Source: Heterocephalus glaber
Lineage: Eukaryota; Chordata; Mammalia; Rodentia; Bathyergidae
Reading direction: 5' to 3'
NCBI RefSeq assembly: GCF_000247695.1
Contig: NW_004624732.1
Location: 19,299,808-19,363,807, forward strand
DNA: 64,000 nucleotides
In this document: piece after piece, positions 44,769 through 56,290 of the stretch
Position numbering within the stretch: the stretch's first letter is position 1
Layout: each line of letters opens with the position of its first letter
The notes under the pieces: generated by a model
The model's database searches: none
What the model was told of the DNA's origin: nothing
What the model saw: only the letters and a program-made list of their open reading frames with translations
Program-made: the position numbers and the translations under genes

Positions 44769-46147
44769 TATGCAGTAGTTTTATAAGATTCAAAAATTCT
44801 GCTTATCTACATTTTTTTCATAAAATAATTATAGAAGAGGAGAATTTATTGCAGTGAAAATTTGTAAGCAGTGAAAATTAGAATGGTTGACAGTTTGAAG
44901 AAATGGAAGAAGCAGTCTGTTTCCATGGTTAAACACACAAAGAAGTGAGCAATTCAGTCATTCTCTGTCCATATATGCAGGAAGACATGTTCTCACACAC
45001 TTGTAGTTTGCAATGTTTTCCCTTTTATGCAATCTTCAGTCTTTTAAATAAAAACTATTCATCAAGATCTTCATGGATTTTAATTTGATTTTAAATTGAA
45101 TGAAATTTACAAGTATAGAATCTAGGTATTAGAATGTCACTTTAACCTTTAATACTAGTATATACTTCTCTATACTAGTAACTTCTAAGGTATCATCAGG
45201 AAATAAATCCCATAGTCTACAGAATTAGATGCCTTACATAAATATCATCTGGATACCCAATGTGATTCATTGTGTCATCAAAAAACAGAAACTCCAAAAA
45301 CCAAACCAAAACAAAACAAAACAAAAAAAATCCAGTGATTTCTGGTATTTTTCTAAGCTAGCAGTATTATCTCCTTATTACCTTCTGAGACACACATACT
45401 TGAACACTTCAGTAAATTAATCAATTGCCAATCCATTACTTACAAAAGAAATTCTTTGTCATTTGTTCTTCATTTTGGCTGATTTTATTATATCTCTATT
45501 ATACTTTGTGGCAATTGTGTGTTTAGTAGCACAGCCTCTCTGGCAGAAGCATACATCTGGGAATATTAAAAATAAGAATATGCATTTTTAACCTATTTAG
45601 TTCAAGTTTCAAAAATAATTCTTTATATATCATAAATCAATACCACCTTAACATAAGAATTCTAATATTAAAGCAGTTAAAATGAATCAAAATAGTGAAA
45701 TGAACAATTTGGACACTTATTCAAGTAAGTTTGGCATGATGAGTATAGACTAGAATGTACATCAAATTAGAGTTACATGCTGCAGCTTTTGTCACCTGCT
45801 GGAACTTAAAATTCCATCAGAATACTGTGACCTTTACACAACTATTAACATTCATTTCAGGAAATAGTAAGTGATTATTTAGCATCACTTGTATTAATGA
45901 CATTCTAATGAATTCATTGATAATCAGCATTTTAAAATAAACCATTTAACTGAAATATACCATTCTCAGAAAAGTGAAAATCATGCCTATGGAAACCTAT
46001 GGATTATCAGAATTTAAATACATACATGTAATCGTTACCTACAGCATGACCTCCTGATCTGCAGTGTCACCTCCCTGCCAAAGTGCCCCTTACAACCTCT
46101 TCCAGTTATTCTAGCACCTACTTTCTCAATATTAACCACTATCCTCA
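44769..46147. other. no recognised feature
   Basis: AT-rich single-copy-looking DNA. A short AAACAAAACAAAAC run sits at about 45300-45330. Confidence 0.6.
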
Positions 46148-46164
46148 CACTTAAGGTTAATTCT

Positions 46165-46263
46165 TTTTTTTTTTTTTTTTTTTTTTTTTTTGGTACCGGG
46201 GATCGAACTTGGGTCCTTGAGCTTGCGCAGCAGGCTGTGAAACCACTGAGCTAAATCCCCGGC
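46165..46263 (-). repeat. ID-type SINE with long poly-A tail
   Basis: Minus strand starts GGCCGGGGATTTAGCTCAG, middle GTTTCACAGCCTGCTGCGCA, ends CCCGGTACC and about 28 A. Perfect 17-base duplication CACTTAAGGTTAATTCT (46148-46164 and 46264-46280). The long uninterrupted tail and perfect duplication make it one of the youngest insertions here. Confidence 0.96.
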
Positions 46264-46280
46264 CACTTAAGGTTAATTCT

Positions 46281-47700
46281 GTATATTGTTGAAGTTCATA
46301 TAAAAGAAATTGTACGTCATCATCATAAATGAATGACTGGTGTCATTTAAAAAACAGTTTGTAAAGTATTAAAAAATAAGTCAGGATTTTTTTCCTAAAA
46401 CTCACACTATCCATCTGTGTAACTATAATCCCATTTCCCCATGTGGTTGGTGCAGATGGAATTTGTTGCTTGTATGCCACCATCTGCATTAGAAATTGAT
46501 GGGTATTACTTAGACTAATAATTTGATGAAGATATATAAGGGGTTTTTGAAAAATCACCTTGTGGATATGATGGTTTTGTTTGGGATCAGCTTTGATTTG
46601 TGACCTAATTAAGTAAAGCACAGACTGTCCATTGAATTTGAGTAATTACTTATCAGAAAAGTAATGGAGAGAGAAATAGTCCTGTGAGTGCTGGAAAAGA
46701 GAGAGGAAAATGAAGAGGTTGTTCTGGTCACAGATGTATCCTTTCTGCCCAAAGAACAAAACAAAACACAAAATGAGTCAGAAGGAAAGTTCCCTTTTTA
46801 ACCTAAAGGGTGATGGCTCCAGATTTAATCATAGGTAATAAGACCACTGTCATTAACAGACTCAGGCTGGAGTAATGCTGAGGTGGGTGGGTGAGTATAT
46901 TAAATAGAATACATTTTTAGAAGGACCAGGAAGTTAACCGTCACTTAACATCCTGTCCAAAGCCTTAGCAACAGTTGTAATGTTGGTCTTTCCGGAATGG
47001 CTCAGCACCTTGATTAACAAGGATATGGGCATTCCCTTCTCTCTGGTTGGTCCTCCAGAGCCTGTTCTTTGTTTCTAGCTGCTTGTCCTCATGTCCTTAA
47101 GGGGCTCCTGCCACCTTGTTTTGATTCTTATTGTAACACTTTTGCACCACGGAAAGCCACTCTGGGTGCCTTTTGTGAAGGACCAAATCTCTCCAGCACT
47201 AAATCAATTGGCTGGCTCACATTTCAAAATTAGTTGCTTGAGTACTTTTAAACCTGTCATTAAAACTGATCTAACTGAGCTGGGTCAGGCATGATTATTG
47301 TCAAAGCTGAATACAGGCACATCACACTGAAGAAACCAGTGTGGAGTAAGTCACACCACAACTTTACAAAATCAGTGATGGAAGGTCCCCAAATTACACA
47401 ACTTGCATGCAGAAAGACACCTATCCAAACTCTATTTTATTTTTCTTTTCACAGAGTTCTTCCTTATTCTGCTGTGTAACACTATCTTCTACAACAGCCT
47501 TACAGAGCTAAAAATTGCATGGCTTTTCTAGGTCATTAACTGTGCCTTCCTCTCTATGCTTTAAGAGCTGATCAGCAGGACACCAAAAGCTGCTAAGAGG
47601 TGAATGTGACAGAGCTCTTTGACTTGGTTCCTTGGGCCTCTCTGGCTTGGCTAGGAGAGGGCAGAGCATTTTTCTGGAGAACTAAAATACTATGAAGTGA
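46281..47700. other. single-copy DNA without gene
   Basis: No repeat recognised. 46850-47480 is relatively GC-balanced and contains several E-box and TGA-type words (GAGTAAGTCAC, ATCAGTGATGG), but no coding evidence. The frames 47091-47294 and 47291-47479 lack recognisable domains. Confidence 0.5.
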
Positions 47701-47704
47701 AAGT

Positions 47705-48150
47705 ATGTATCCCTGCACATTTCATATATCAAGATCTTAATCCCTAAAATGTGTGTGTTGTGTCACTTGAATGGACATTAGGGGTGTGCAGATGGTTGCA
47801 GAGACATTATTTCTGAGTGTGTCTGTGAGGCTAGGTCAGGAATACTTTAGCATGTGAATCAACAGACTGAGAAAAGACCATCCACCCTCACCAATATGTT
47901 GTAGCCATCATTCCATTAAGGGCTGAATAGAATAACAACAAAATAGAGAAAAGGGTTCATTCTCTCTTCTCTTGAAATGAGATATCCTCTGTAAAGGAGG
48001 TAGGCTTTCCCCAGGAATGGAACCTATGGGCACCTACATTTGGTACCATGCAGCCTTCAGAACTCTGAGAGATAAGCTCTTGTGTTTTCAGGTACTCAGT
48101 CCATGGCCTTTTGTTGTGGCAGCCCACACTGAGACACATGATCAGAGCAA
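47705..48150 (+). repeat. ancient mammalian interspersed repeat (LTR- or hAT-like)
   Basis: The sequence TGAATCAACAGACTGAGAAAAGACCATCCACCCTCACCAATATG, CATCATTCCATTAAGGGCTGAATAGAA, CAGCCTTCAGAACTCTGAGAGATAAGC, GTGGCAGCCCACACTGAGACAC follows a common mammal-wide repeat order. The family name is not certain. Frames here, such as 48017-48253, are incidental. Confidence 0.6.
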
Positions 48151-49470
48151 TCACAGACACACACTATCACACTATAGCAATGGCTACTTGTTCATTCCCA
48201 TGTCCCCAGAAACAACTCTACCGTCTTTTCCTGGGATCCAACCTGACCTTTGATTCACACCAGTAGACTGTTAAAGTTCCTAACACACCCCTTAAAATGG
48301 ACCTCACTGCCTCTTACTTCAGGATTAATTTTCAAAAGCCACAGATGCCACTTCTAACAGGGAAGTCTGCATGAGGCAAAACAATTAAGACAAATGCTGA
48401 ACCTTAGGTGACAACAAACTTTAAGACATTTTCATGGATTTTTGACATTTCGAGAAAAATATCTTTTTCCAGGAACCAATATATATGGTAAAAAAAAAAA
48501 CCTACCGATTGGAAAAAGTAAATAGAAGACCCCTATAATTTTCTGCCACAACATAAAGATATTAAATCTTGTATTTGTGAATTAAATTACCATAGGCTAC
48601 TAGAATATATGAAAAAATATTTGTTAATGGAGCTTACTTTTCAGATGGTCTTGTGTGAAATAGATCAATTTAGTGTTTTGAAACCTCATGAAAATCAGAG
48701 CTAAGTAATTTCTATCTTGAACACCAGATCTTCTATTTCTAAGGCACGACTAGGGGCTACCTCATTCATTCATTGACTAGAGCCCTGGGGGACTCTATGA
48801 ATGTGAATATTCCATGCCAACAATATATTATTTGGACAGCTGCACACTTTCAATTTCTTCCTATTTCAAATGTCCTTTCATTTACTTTAATTGCTTTGAG
48901 GAGAAAATTTCAATTAGAACCTAATGATTTTAACAAGCCTCTTTAACACGTGGTGGCAATCTTTTAAAGAATATATATCAAGGAGAAGCCAGCCCAGAAC
49001 TTTGTAGAGATGAAGAGAGAGGTAAAACTTGGTGTTGAACTAAAACTAGAAAGTAAATTTCTTTACACTTTAAATTGTTGCACCTGTTCTTTACGGAAAA
49101 CTGTGAGTAATGAGACTTAAGGAAACTATCAACTTTAAGGGTTTGAGGAGATCTGAGAATTTGTGTCTTTGATTTTTCTCCATTTTATACACCAATGGAT
49201 CAAAGTTCAGGGTAGTAGAAAATATAAAAGCTGATTCATGCGTTTCTGATAGAACAATATCCACAACCTCAATGGCTTTTTTCAGCTGTCTTTCTACAAT
49301 GCTAGAATAAGTCTGAACCACAACAATTGGTGAATCACTAAATAGATTTTATATCATCCAATGTTTGGATATTCTGGAACACCTGCAGAAATTAAAAACT
49401 TTTTCTCAGAGCCTTTGCACAGTTTTCTCTGCTGCAGCCAGGCCACTCATATGAAGCAGCATTAGTCATC
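48151..49470. other. no recognised feature
   Basis: AT-rich DNA with no supported gene or repeat. Confidence 0.6.
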
Positions 49471-49481
49471 AGAAAATAGCT

Positions 49482-49563
49482 CTAGGGCCAGAGATTTAGT
49501 TTAGTGGCACCATGCCTGCCTCACAAGCACAAGGTCCTGAGTTCAATCCCAGCTACAAAAAAA
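49482..49563 (+). repeat. ID-type SINE
   Basis: GGGCCAGAGATTTAGTTTAGTGG, CCTGAGTTCAATCCCAGCTAC and a short A tail. 11-base duplication AGAAAATAGCT (49471-49481 and 49564-49574). Subtype CCTGCCTCACAAGCACAAGG. The A box is slightly mutated, so an older copy. Confidence 0.92.
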
Positions 49564-49574
49564 AGAAAATAGCT

Positions 49575-50408
49575 GTAATTTTTTACTCAATCATTTGTTC
49601 TGTAAACTACTTCACACCAATAAATCATTGCCATACATAATTTCCATATTTCTTCCTCTTTATTCCTTCTCTAAAAAATTCCAATGTCCTGTTATTTTAC
49701 AATATCCACAGTATATTTTCAATCTCACAAATTCTATTTGCCCATAATAGATTCACAGTTGTTTATTTCCTCTTCATGATTTTATTTATCCCTGCCCCAT
49801 ACCCTAAAGTGAGAGCATCACACCTGTTTTTTTCTCGTAACTGCAGCAAGGTACAATAGCAGTGATTTTTCCCATGTGATTACCCTCTCCTAAGCCAGGG
49901 AAATACTGTACTCCCCCTTCCTCTTGCAAGTAGGTATAACCAAGTAAGTCCATGTAATTACCAGTCGTGAAGAATGCACACACATGTCCAGCACCGTTTC
50001 TGGGCTCAAAAGTTCCACAGAACATAGGAACCCTTTTTGTACTCCTTTATTCTGGCATCATCTGAGGAGACCTCAGATTATGGAGGCCTTGTATGTCCTG
50101 GTGTGGGTTTCAGTTGAGAATTTATAGATCTGTGTAAGGTAGTAGGCTTTACCTTGACTATTGTCTGTGGTGGATTTCCAGTGGACACCTGATTTCTGGC
50201 CTAAGATGGCATCTATATGTACACTAAATTCTTGATGTCTACTATGGAGAGCAGATCAACAAACATGATCACACCTTTGCAATAAATCAACCTCAATTCA
50301 GCTCACCTGGGAGCAATTTTCTTATGAATGATGGTCACAAATAGTCAGGTTTTTAAAAAAATTATTTCATAAAAGATAAATAAATTGTCACATGAACACA
50401 TACACATG
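49575..50408. other. no recognised feature
   Basis: No coding or repeat signal that I can support. Confidence 0.6.
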
Positions 50409-50428
50409 TGTGCACGCGCACACACACA

Positions 50429-50461
<33 letters not shown>
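50409..50461. repeat. (CA)n microsatellite
   Basis: About 25 CA units with one interruption (CAGACA), preceded by a CACATGTGTGCACG border. Confidence 0.97.
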
Positions 50462-50462
<1 letters not shown>

Positions 50463-52059
50463 ATACTGTTCAATTACTATTGCATTAATGGGGAATGAGA
50501 TGCAATCCTGTGGAACTCTGATCTGAAATCAGCTGAGGGAAGACATCTACTTAAAAAGCAATAAATAAAAGAATCTGAACCTAGGAAGAACTGTAGAATT
50601 TCTATTCGTTTTTATTTTCAAAGAAGAAGCATCATTATTAAAATAAATGAATAAATAAATACAAAGGATAAAGTAGAAAAAATACATGGTTCCCTAAAAC
50701 TCACCATTCAGTAAAACTCATCATTAAAGATTAGGGCTCTTCATTCAAGCTGGGGCTCCACCTGTACAAGTAGACAAATGGAAATATAAATTATCATAGG
50801 TTTGATACATCATATATGTAAAATTTCTGAATATGAAATTCTATTCTTGCCTGTCACATACTTGTTTGTAGAAACTGACACTATTTTGTGGAGTTTCCTC
50901 ACATGAAGAATCTAAGGGTTAACATGGGGGAAGTGAAACAAATTAACTCCCACTGTTACAAGCTTAGGTCCGCACAATATTGCCACTCTCCAGATTAAAA
51001 CAGTGTTTGTGGAATTATTTTTGTGCTCACATAGTCGGTCACACAGATGACTGTCAGGCAATGATGGACACAATAATAAATACTTCATGCCTGACCTAAT
51101 GTCATAATTTATTTGTCTATCCTTACTGCCTGGTGTTCATCTTTAACAAATCCATTTGTTTGAAATTTGTCTTCACACATTGGCTTGGGGAATCGTGAGG
51201 CTCTCAGCAAATATCTATACTCTCACAAACCCATAAAACATAGCCTTGCCATGTTCTTTCCTGAAAAAAAGATAAGATACAATGTTGAATTTTAAAAGGA
51301 CTATCTGAATTATGTGAGCAAAGCTCTCTATTATATTAAATTACAAAATGTGTGGATTTCTCTGATATTTCTAATTTGCAATTACAGTGCTGCCATGTGA
51401 CTATTCCCATTGTGTTCCAATAAATATTATGACCGTGTTTCCAATTTAAGATTGTCCTGGTACCAGTGGCTTACAAAATTTGTGGTAGATGTGAAGACTT
51501 CAGATTGCTGTGTACAGAAGCTGAGAAAAAAAGAAATCAGAAATCAAGTACAGAGAAAGCATGTCACAGATTTATTCCAACAATAAGCTCAGAAAATGTT
51601 GATTTTATACATAAAGCCCCATCACAAAATAGCTCTCACCAAAATATTACAAAGTTTGAAAGAAAAAGAAATCCAATGTTCAGAGATTTCAAAGCAAATT
51701 ATATTTAATTGACAACAATTTCTAAATCATTTTTAGCTTGGAGTCATAACTTATGATTGAATTTTATATAACCCTAAGAGAATAATACTCACTGGGGTTA
51801 TACTGTAACATAAAGAGGTAATGAAAATAAATATCTACTTTTTTATAATCAGAACCATGAAGGTCATGTAGATTTAAAAATATTTGATTGTTTATGTTTT
51901 TAAGACTATCAGAGAAAGCAATAAGAACAAAGGAGCTGAAAAATGTCTTGGTGAATAACAACAGAACAGGGCTCATTTTTGCACATGTCCCAGCTTCATT
52001 TAAAAGGGCAATGAGGGCCACAAAAGACTATATTGCTTCTGTTTATGGCACCTTATTTT
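50462..52059. other. no recognised feature
   Basis: AT-rich DNA with a short AAATAAATGAATAAATAAAT run at about 50640. The frame 51466-51708 has no recognisable domain. Confidence 0.6.
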
Positions 52060-52073
52060 AAGAGAATAGTTCT

Positions 52074-52167
52074 AGGGGCTGGGGATTTAGCTCAGTGGTT
52101 CCAGCAGCTGCCTTGTAAGTGCAAGGTCCCGAGTTTGATCCTCAGTACCAAAAAAAAGGAAAAAAAA
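52074..52167 (+). repeat. ID-type SINE
   Basis: AGGGGCTGGGGATTTAGCTCAG, B box GAGTTTGATCC, end CAGTACC and A-rich tail. Perfect 14-base duplication AAGAGAATAGTTCT (52060-52073 and 52168-52181). Confidence 0.95.
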
Positions 52168-52181
52168 AAGAGAATAGTTCT

Positions 52182-53815
52182 TCATACTTTAAAGGGATAT
52201 ATACTAACAAGAATGAGATACACTATCGTATATTTAACATTTAACACATAAAAAAATACTGCAGGCTTTGTGACAGAGATTTACTGCCACTAGCATCTCT
52301 TATGGTCTACAATATGACACAAATTTACTTTTCTAATGCAACCTGAGTAAATATATGTCTGGTGGGAAATATTTTATCTGATGGGCATCTCAATGAAAAA
52401 TTTTATTTCTAAGGTGGGAGGAACTAAAACTGGTCAGAGAAATATGGCTGTAATAAAACATACATTCTAGGGAAGGAGGAAAGATACCAGCTTCTGGGAA
52501 AACATCCAGAATGGCATAAATTATGATTGTAAATAAAGGACATGAAAAGAGTCTTAATAGATTTATTTGGAAACTGTAAATGCCAAGAAGTTTTTTGGGG
52601 GGCACCTCTATATTTTTGTTTGAGGACAGAAATATTAGCAGTAGTAGGATAAGTCTCAGAGGCAAGAAAAAAGTACATAAATGGGCCTGTGAACTGTATA
52701 AAAGCACATAAACTTCACTGTAAAAATACAAGGAGTATGTACTCTGGATGAAAAATGATAAATTTAACCTCTGTGTTTGATTGGTTTCAAATTGATTGGA
52801 TGAGAAGGAAAAAAATACCACAGAAAAAACAGCCTCTACCAGCCTAGTGCCTAGTCCTTAATCCAGATTGCCTGGACACTGCCCCCTCAGCCTCTCTCCT
52901 CATTGGTCAGCACATGTCACCAAACCCACCCTGTAGGGTAGGTTCAGGTACAGGGGCTCCCAAGATAAATTTCATATGCAAGGGAAAGTTTGATGTCACA
53001 AAACCCTTGGATGTAAGAAGAAATTATAAAAAACACTCAGGGAACAAAGTAAAGCAATGAAGGACAATAACAGATGTCCTTCCAAATGACTGAGCTCCAA
53101 ATAGTTTCAGCTGGCTCTGGGGATTGTGCTCCAGCCCTGTACCCAGTGGTTCTTTGCAGAAGCACCAGCCACACAATCCCAACTAGTTACACAGGACAAA
53201 ACTGACAAGGTTGTCTGTCACGTGACAATGCTACAGTGTGGCACTATGATAATGATGGAGACACAGATTAGTACTACTAATCAATATTTTACATTTTAAT
53301 AGGACTTTTAGTATTCAAGAGACATTGAAAACTTTTATTTTTATTTCATTTATGACAGTTCTATTTGGAAGTTAGATAGTATTCACCAAATTATCCTAAT
53401 ATATTTGTTTAAATTAAATTTACTTAGTGAAGAATAGAAATATGTCTTTGAAAAATGAGGTTACTTCTTATGCCCTGTTGAAATGGTTTCTATTTGCAGT
53501 TAATTTAAAAAGATTTATCATTTTAAATAGATGCTTTGTTTTTCCTTCACATTTTCCCCCAAGATGATCCTGAAAAACATGAAGTCCATTTATGAAGGCC
53601 AAAAGGGGTTTCATTCATTACTGATCTTTTTATTAATAGCTTTGTAAATTGTATTTGCTTTAAAATTGTCTGTTTGGATATTCTGCAGAAAAGCCAGTGT
53701 GACAGAGTTAAGAGTGCAAAAGATATACTGGCAAAGGAGACACAACTGGATAAAAAAAGCTTGTAAAGTGCTATGTTGATCTGCTACTAGGAAACAAAGG
53801 TGGGTAGTGAAAGTG
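52182..53815. other. no recognised feature
   Basis: The two overlapping minus frames at 52390-52821 and 52424-52678 use an A/T-rich region and have no recognisable domain. No repeat family was recognised. Confidence 0.55.
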
Positions 53816-53819
53816 TAAT

Positions 53820-56290
53820 TTGTTGGGAGGGCCTACCAGTGTGAGAGTGCCACCTAGGGGAGAAGTGACCAGGCACTAATTTTATACTCGCCATGTTCAA
53901 GGGCTTTGCAGGTCAAGTAGCATCAGACCCAGTATTCAGGTGTGGTGTAGTCAGGGCTTTGGCAAGGGAATACATTAAATACAGGACACATAATTTATAG
54001 GATTATTTTATGATAATTACCCAAAATGTCAAATGCAAAGGAGTACAAGAGAGATTAATCACACAGTAGGGGTCCAAAGAATTCAGCCAAGGGCCTGTAT
54101 CTCAGCAATGTCCCACACAAGTCCACCTAAAGGGTTGGAGTCCAAGGCAATGTCCTCCGGGAGTCCAGCCAGTGGCCTAGAGTCCATGGCAATGTTTCAT
54201 GCTTGTCAGTATTGAGGATCTGCACCTGGAAGGCCCAAAGGCTAGTGGTGGAAGCTGGAAAACCTACACTGGCGAGATGAAGGATTTGTGCCACCAAGCT
54301 GAGGGATCCACATTGGAGCCAGGAGGTGATGCTCATGGTGAAGATCAGAGCTCCCCAGACAAAAACAGCAGCCATTCCCAGTGACAGCAAGGCCCCATGC
54401 TCTTCCTCTGATGATAACAGCCAAGTTTGCATCAGGAAAACCATCCTCAGCAAGCTTCTCCTAGAAAATCAAGAGGCCATGATCTTCCCCTTCAATTCTC
54501 TTTTTATGGCTACTGGTAACAATCCTCAGGTGGATCTTCCATGCCCAGACCATGCTGATTCAGTTCAGCTGGGTGTTACAAGTTGACCATTAGTTAATCC
54601 ACTACAACTTGCGTCCTAGGAGCACAATTGCATGTCCTTCCATAGTGGATATCTGAATAAAGGTCCCTTGAACCTCGCTCTATACCTGCATCCTGTGTGC
54701 ATCCAGACATCTAAACAAGTTTTAGAAGCAGTTTTCTCAGTGTCTCAGTGGGCTTGTTTTTGAGCAGCACTTTGCAAGGAAAGATTAGTACAATGAATGA
54801 CATTTCCAACTTGTCTGATATTCATCCACTACCTTCCCTCCTTGTGATTCTTGGTTCTCCTTGCTCTCACATTTTGCCTTTACTGATCAGGGAAGCTTTC
54901 CTCATTGTATTACAGGTACTTCATTTTGGGGAGCCTGAGTCCCTGAAACTCTTTGCTTCTCCAGCCATGCTTGCAGCAACTGTTCAGTTCACATCTGAGC
55001 AACAGAATGGGGAAAGCAACTCAAATGGGTAGGCTGAGTTCCACACATACTCCTCCCACCTCCATCCTGTGACACCAGCTTTATTTCCTGCAAATAATCA
55101 GGGTCAGTTTTCCTGTCATGATGGTGACTCCTCTTCCTCTTCCTGCCTGGTGGTGTTTGAACATAAGGAGCTCAAACTGCATGAGTAGCTGCCCTTGGGA
55201 CCCCAGTTGCCTCTCTTGACATGCATCTGGATGCCCCTTGAAGACCAGAGTTCTCACTTTGCAGAGCCCAGGGGTGTGCCAGTTGGAAGACAGAATCCCT
55301 CAGGAAGTCACCGGGAGTGATACTAAGCAGTCCTTCTAGCCACTTGAATCCTAGACATGTGTATTCATCCTACTGAAAAATAGTGTCAGACAGAAGTCTG
55401 AGATTCATATCCTGCAAAATCTCATCATTTCTGAGAATTCTGGAGTTCTTTCTCCAGCTGTGGCTTCCAACACTGTATCATACTGCATTTTGAATGATGC
55501 ATTTTACATACAAACACTGGGAGTTTTGAATATGAACAGACTCCTTTAGCTCTTTCACCTTGTTCAGAAGCTATATTACGTGGTGCCAGAGACTCCTGCA
55601 GTAAGTTTCTAGTCCCCATCTGGCCTGAGGAAAAAAATACACCCTAAGAGACAGAACTAAGAGAGAGAAAGTAGGGTGCCAGGATGACCAATGCCTGTGC
55701 AACCCACAAAGGTGCTGGCCAGTCTCAGGCACTGAGTTTTATCAGCAATCAATTGGGGTAAAGGCCATGTGTGGTTTCCAAGAAGATTAATGTGAACAAG
55801 GCTCATAAAGGACAAAACAAAGCATTCTCAAATTAGGAACAGAATAGACAAAATATGTGATTATAATTAGAACATTGTCCTTCTAGTCAGAAGGTTTTAG
55901 TTGTGGAAATGGAATTTAGGTGTGAGTTACTCTGACCTTGGCACAGAGGTTTCAGCCATACTTACTTCTCTAAACAAGCCAATTGTGGGGTTAACTCTTT
56001 ACAGCCCTCTTTGGGCATAATCAATATTATGGTCTTCTGCATCTCCCCATTCTCTGTTTGAAAACAGCAGGTGCATCAGGTCTGGTGATCTTTGGAGGTC
56101 CCAGGGCTGTCTCAGGCAAGGGGAGTTGCTCAGATGCAACCTTTGCATGGCTTTCAGCAGGGGTTTCATCATGCTGCTTGCAGTGACTCTATCTTGGTCC
56201 ATGGTGGCACATTCTGGGATGATGGCCACAGCATCTTTTGATTTATGTTGAAAAATAAGCCTGCCCTGTCCCTTAAGTTTTTAATTGTGT
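53820..56290. repeat. LTR-retroelement-like region (low confidence)
   Basis: GC-balanced DNA unlike its AT-rich surroundings. It contains a 42-bp tandem repeat (54072-54204) and a segment at about 55575-55650 that is repeated at 60630-60710 (see the shared-segment finding). Such traits fit non-autonomous LTR elements or their leader regions, but no LTR boundaries, primer-binding site or coding motif could be read. The frames at 54033-55032 and 55999-56229 are unrecognised. Confidence 0.35.
54072..54204 (+). repeat. three imperfect tandem units of about 42 bp
   Basis: Units 54121-54162 and 54163-54204 share the pattern GTCCA.CC.A..GG..T.GAGTCCA.GGCAATGT. A third, more diverged 49-base unit precedes at 54072-54120 (GTCCAAAGAATTCAGCCAAGGGCCT..CAGCAATGTC). 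A small minisatellite-like array. Confidence 0.8.

Noticed and set aside
4596..52167. tRNA-like sequences with A and B boxes
   Set aside because: They have A tails and flanking target duplications and cannot fold into an intact tRNA, so they are ID-type SINEs rather than tRNA genes.
4584..52181. dispersed short repeats as a CRISPR-like array
   Set aside because: Spacing is thousands of bases and both orientations occur; they are SINEs in a mammalian genome.
52390..52821. 143-codon minus-strand ORF, Ser/Phe/Leu-rich
   Set aside because: AT-rich source, overlapping alternative frames, no signal peptide or domain logic.
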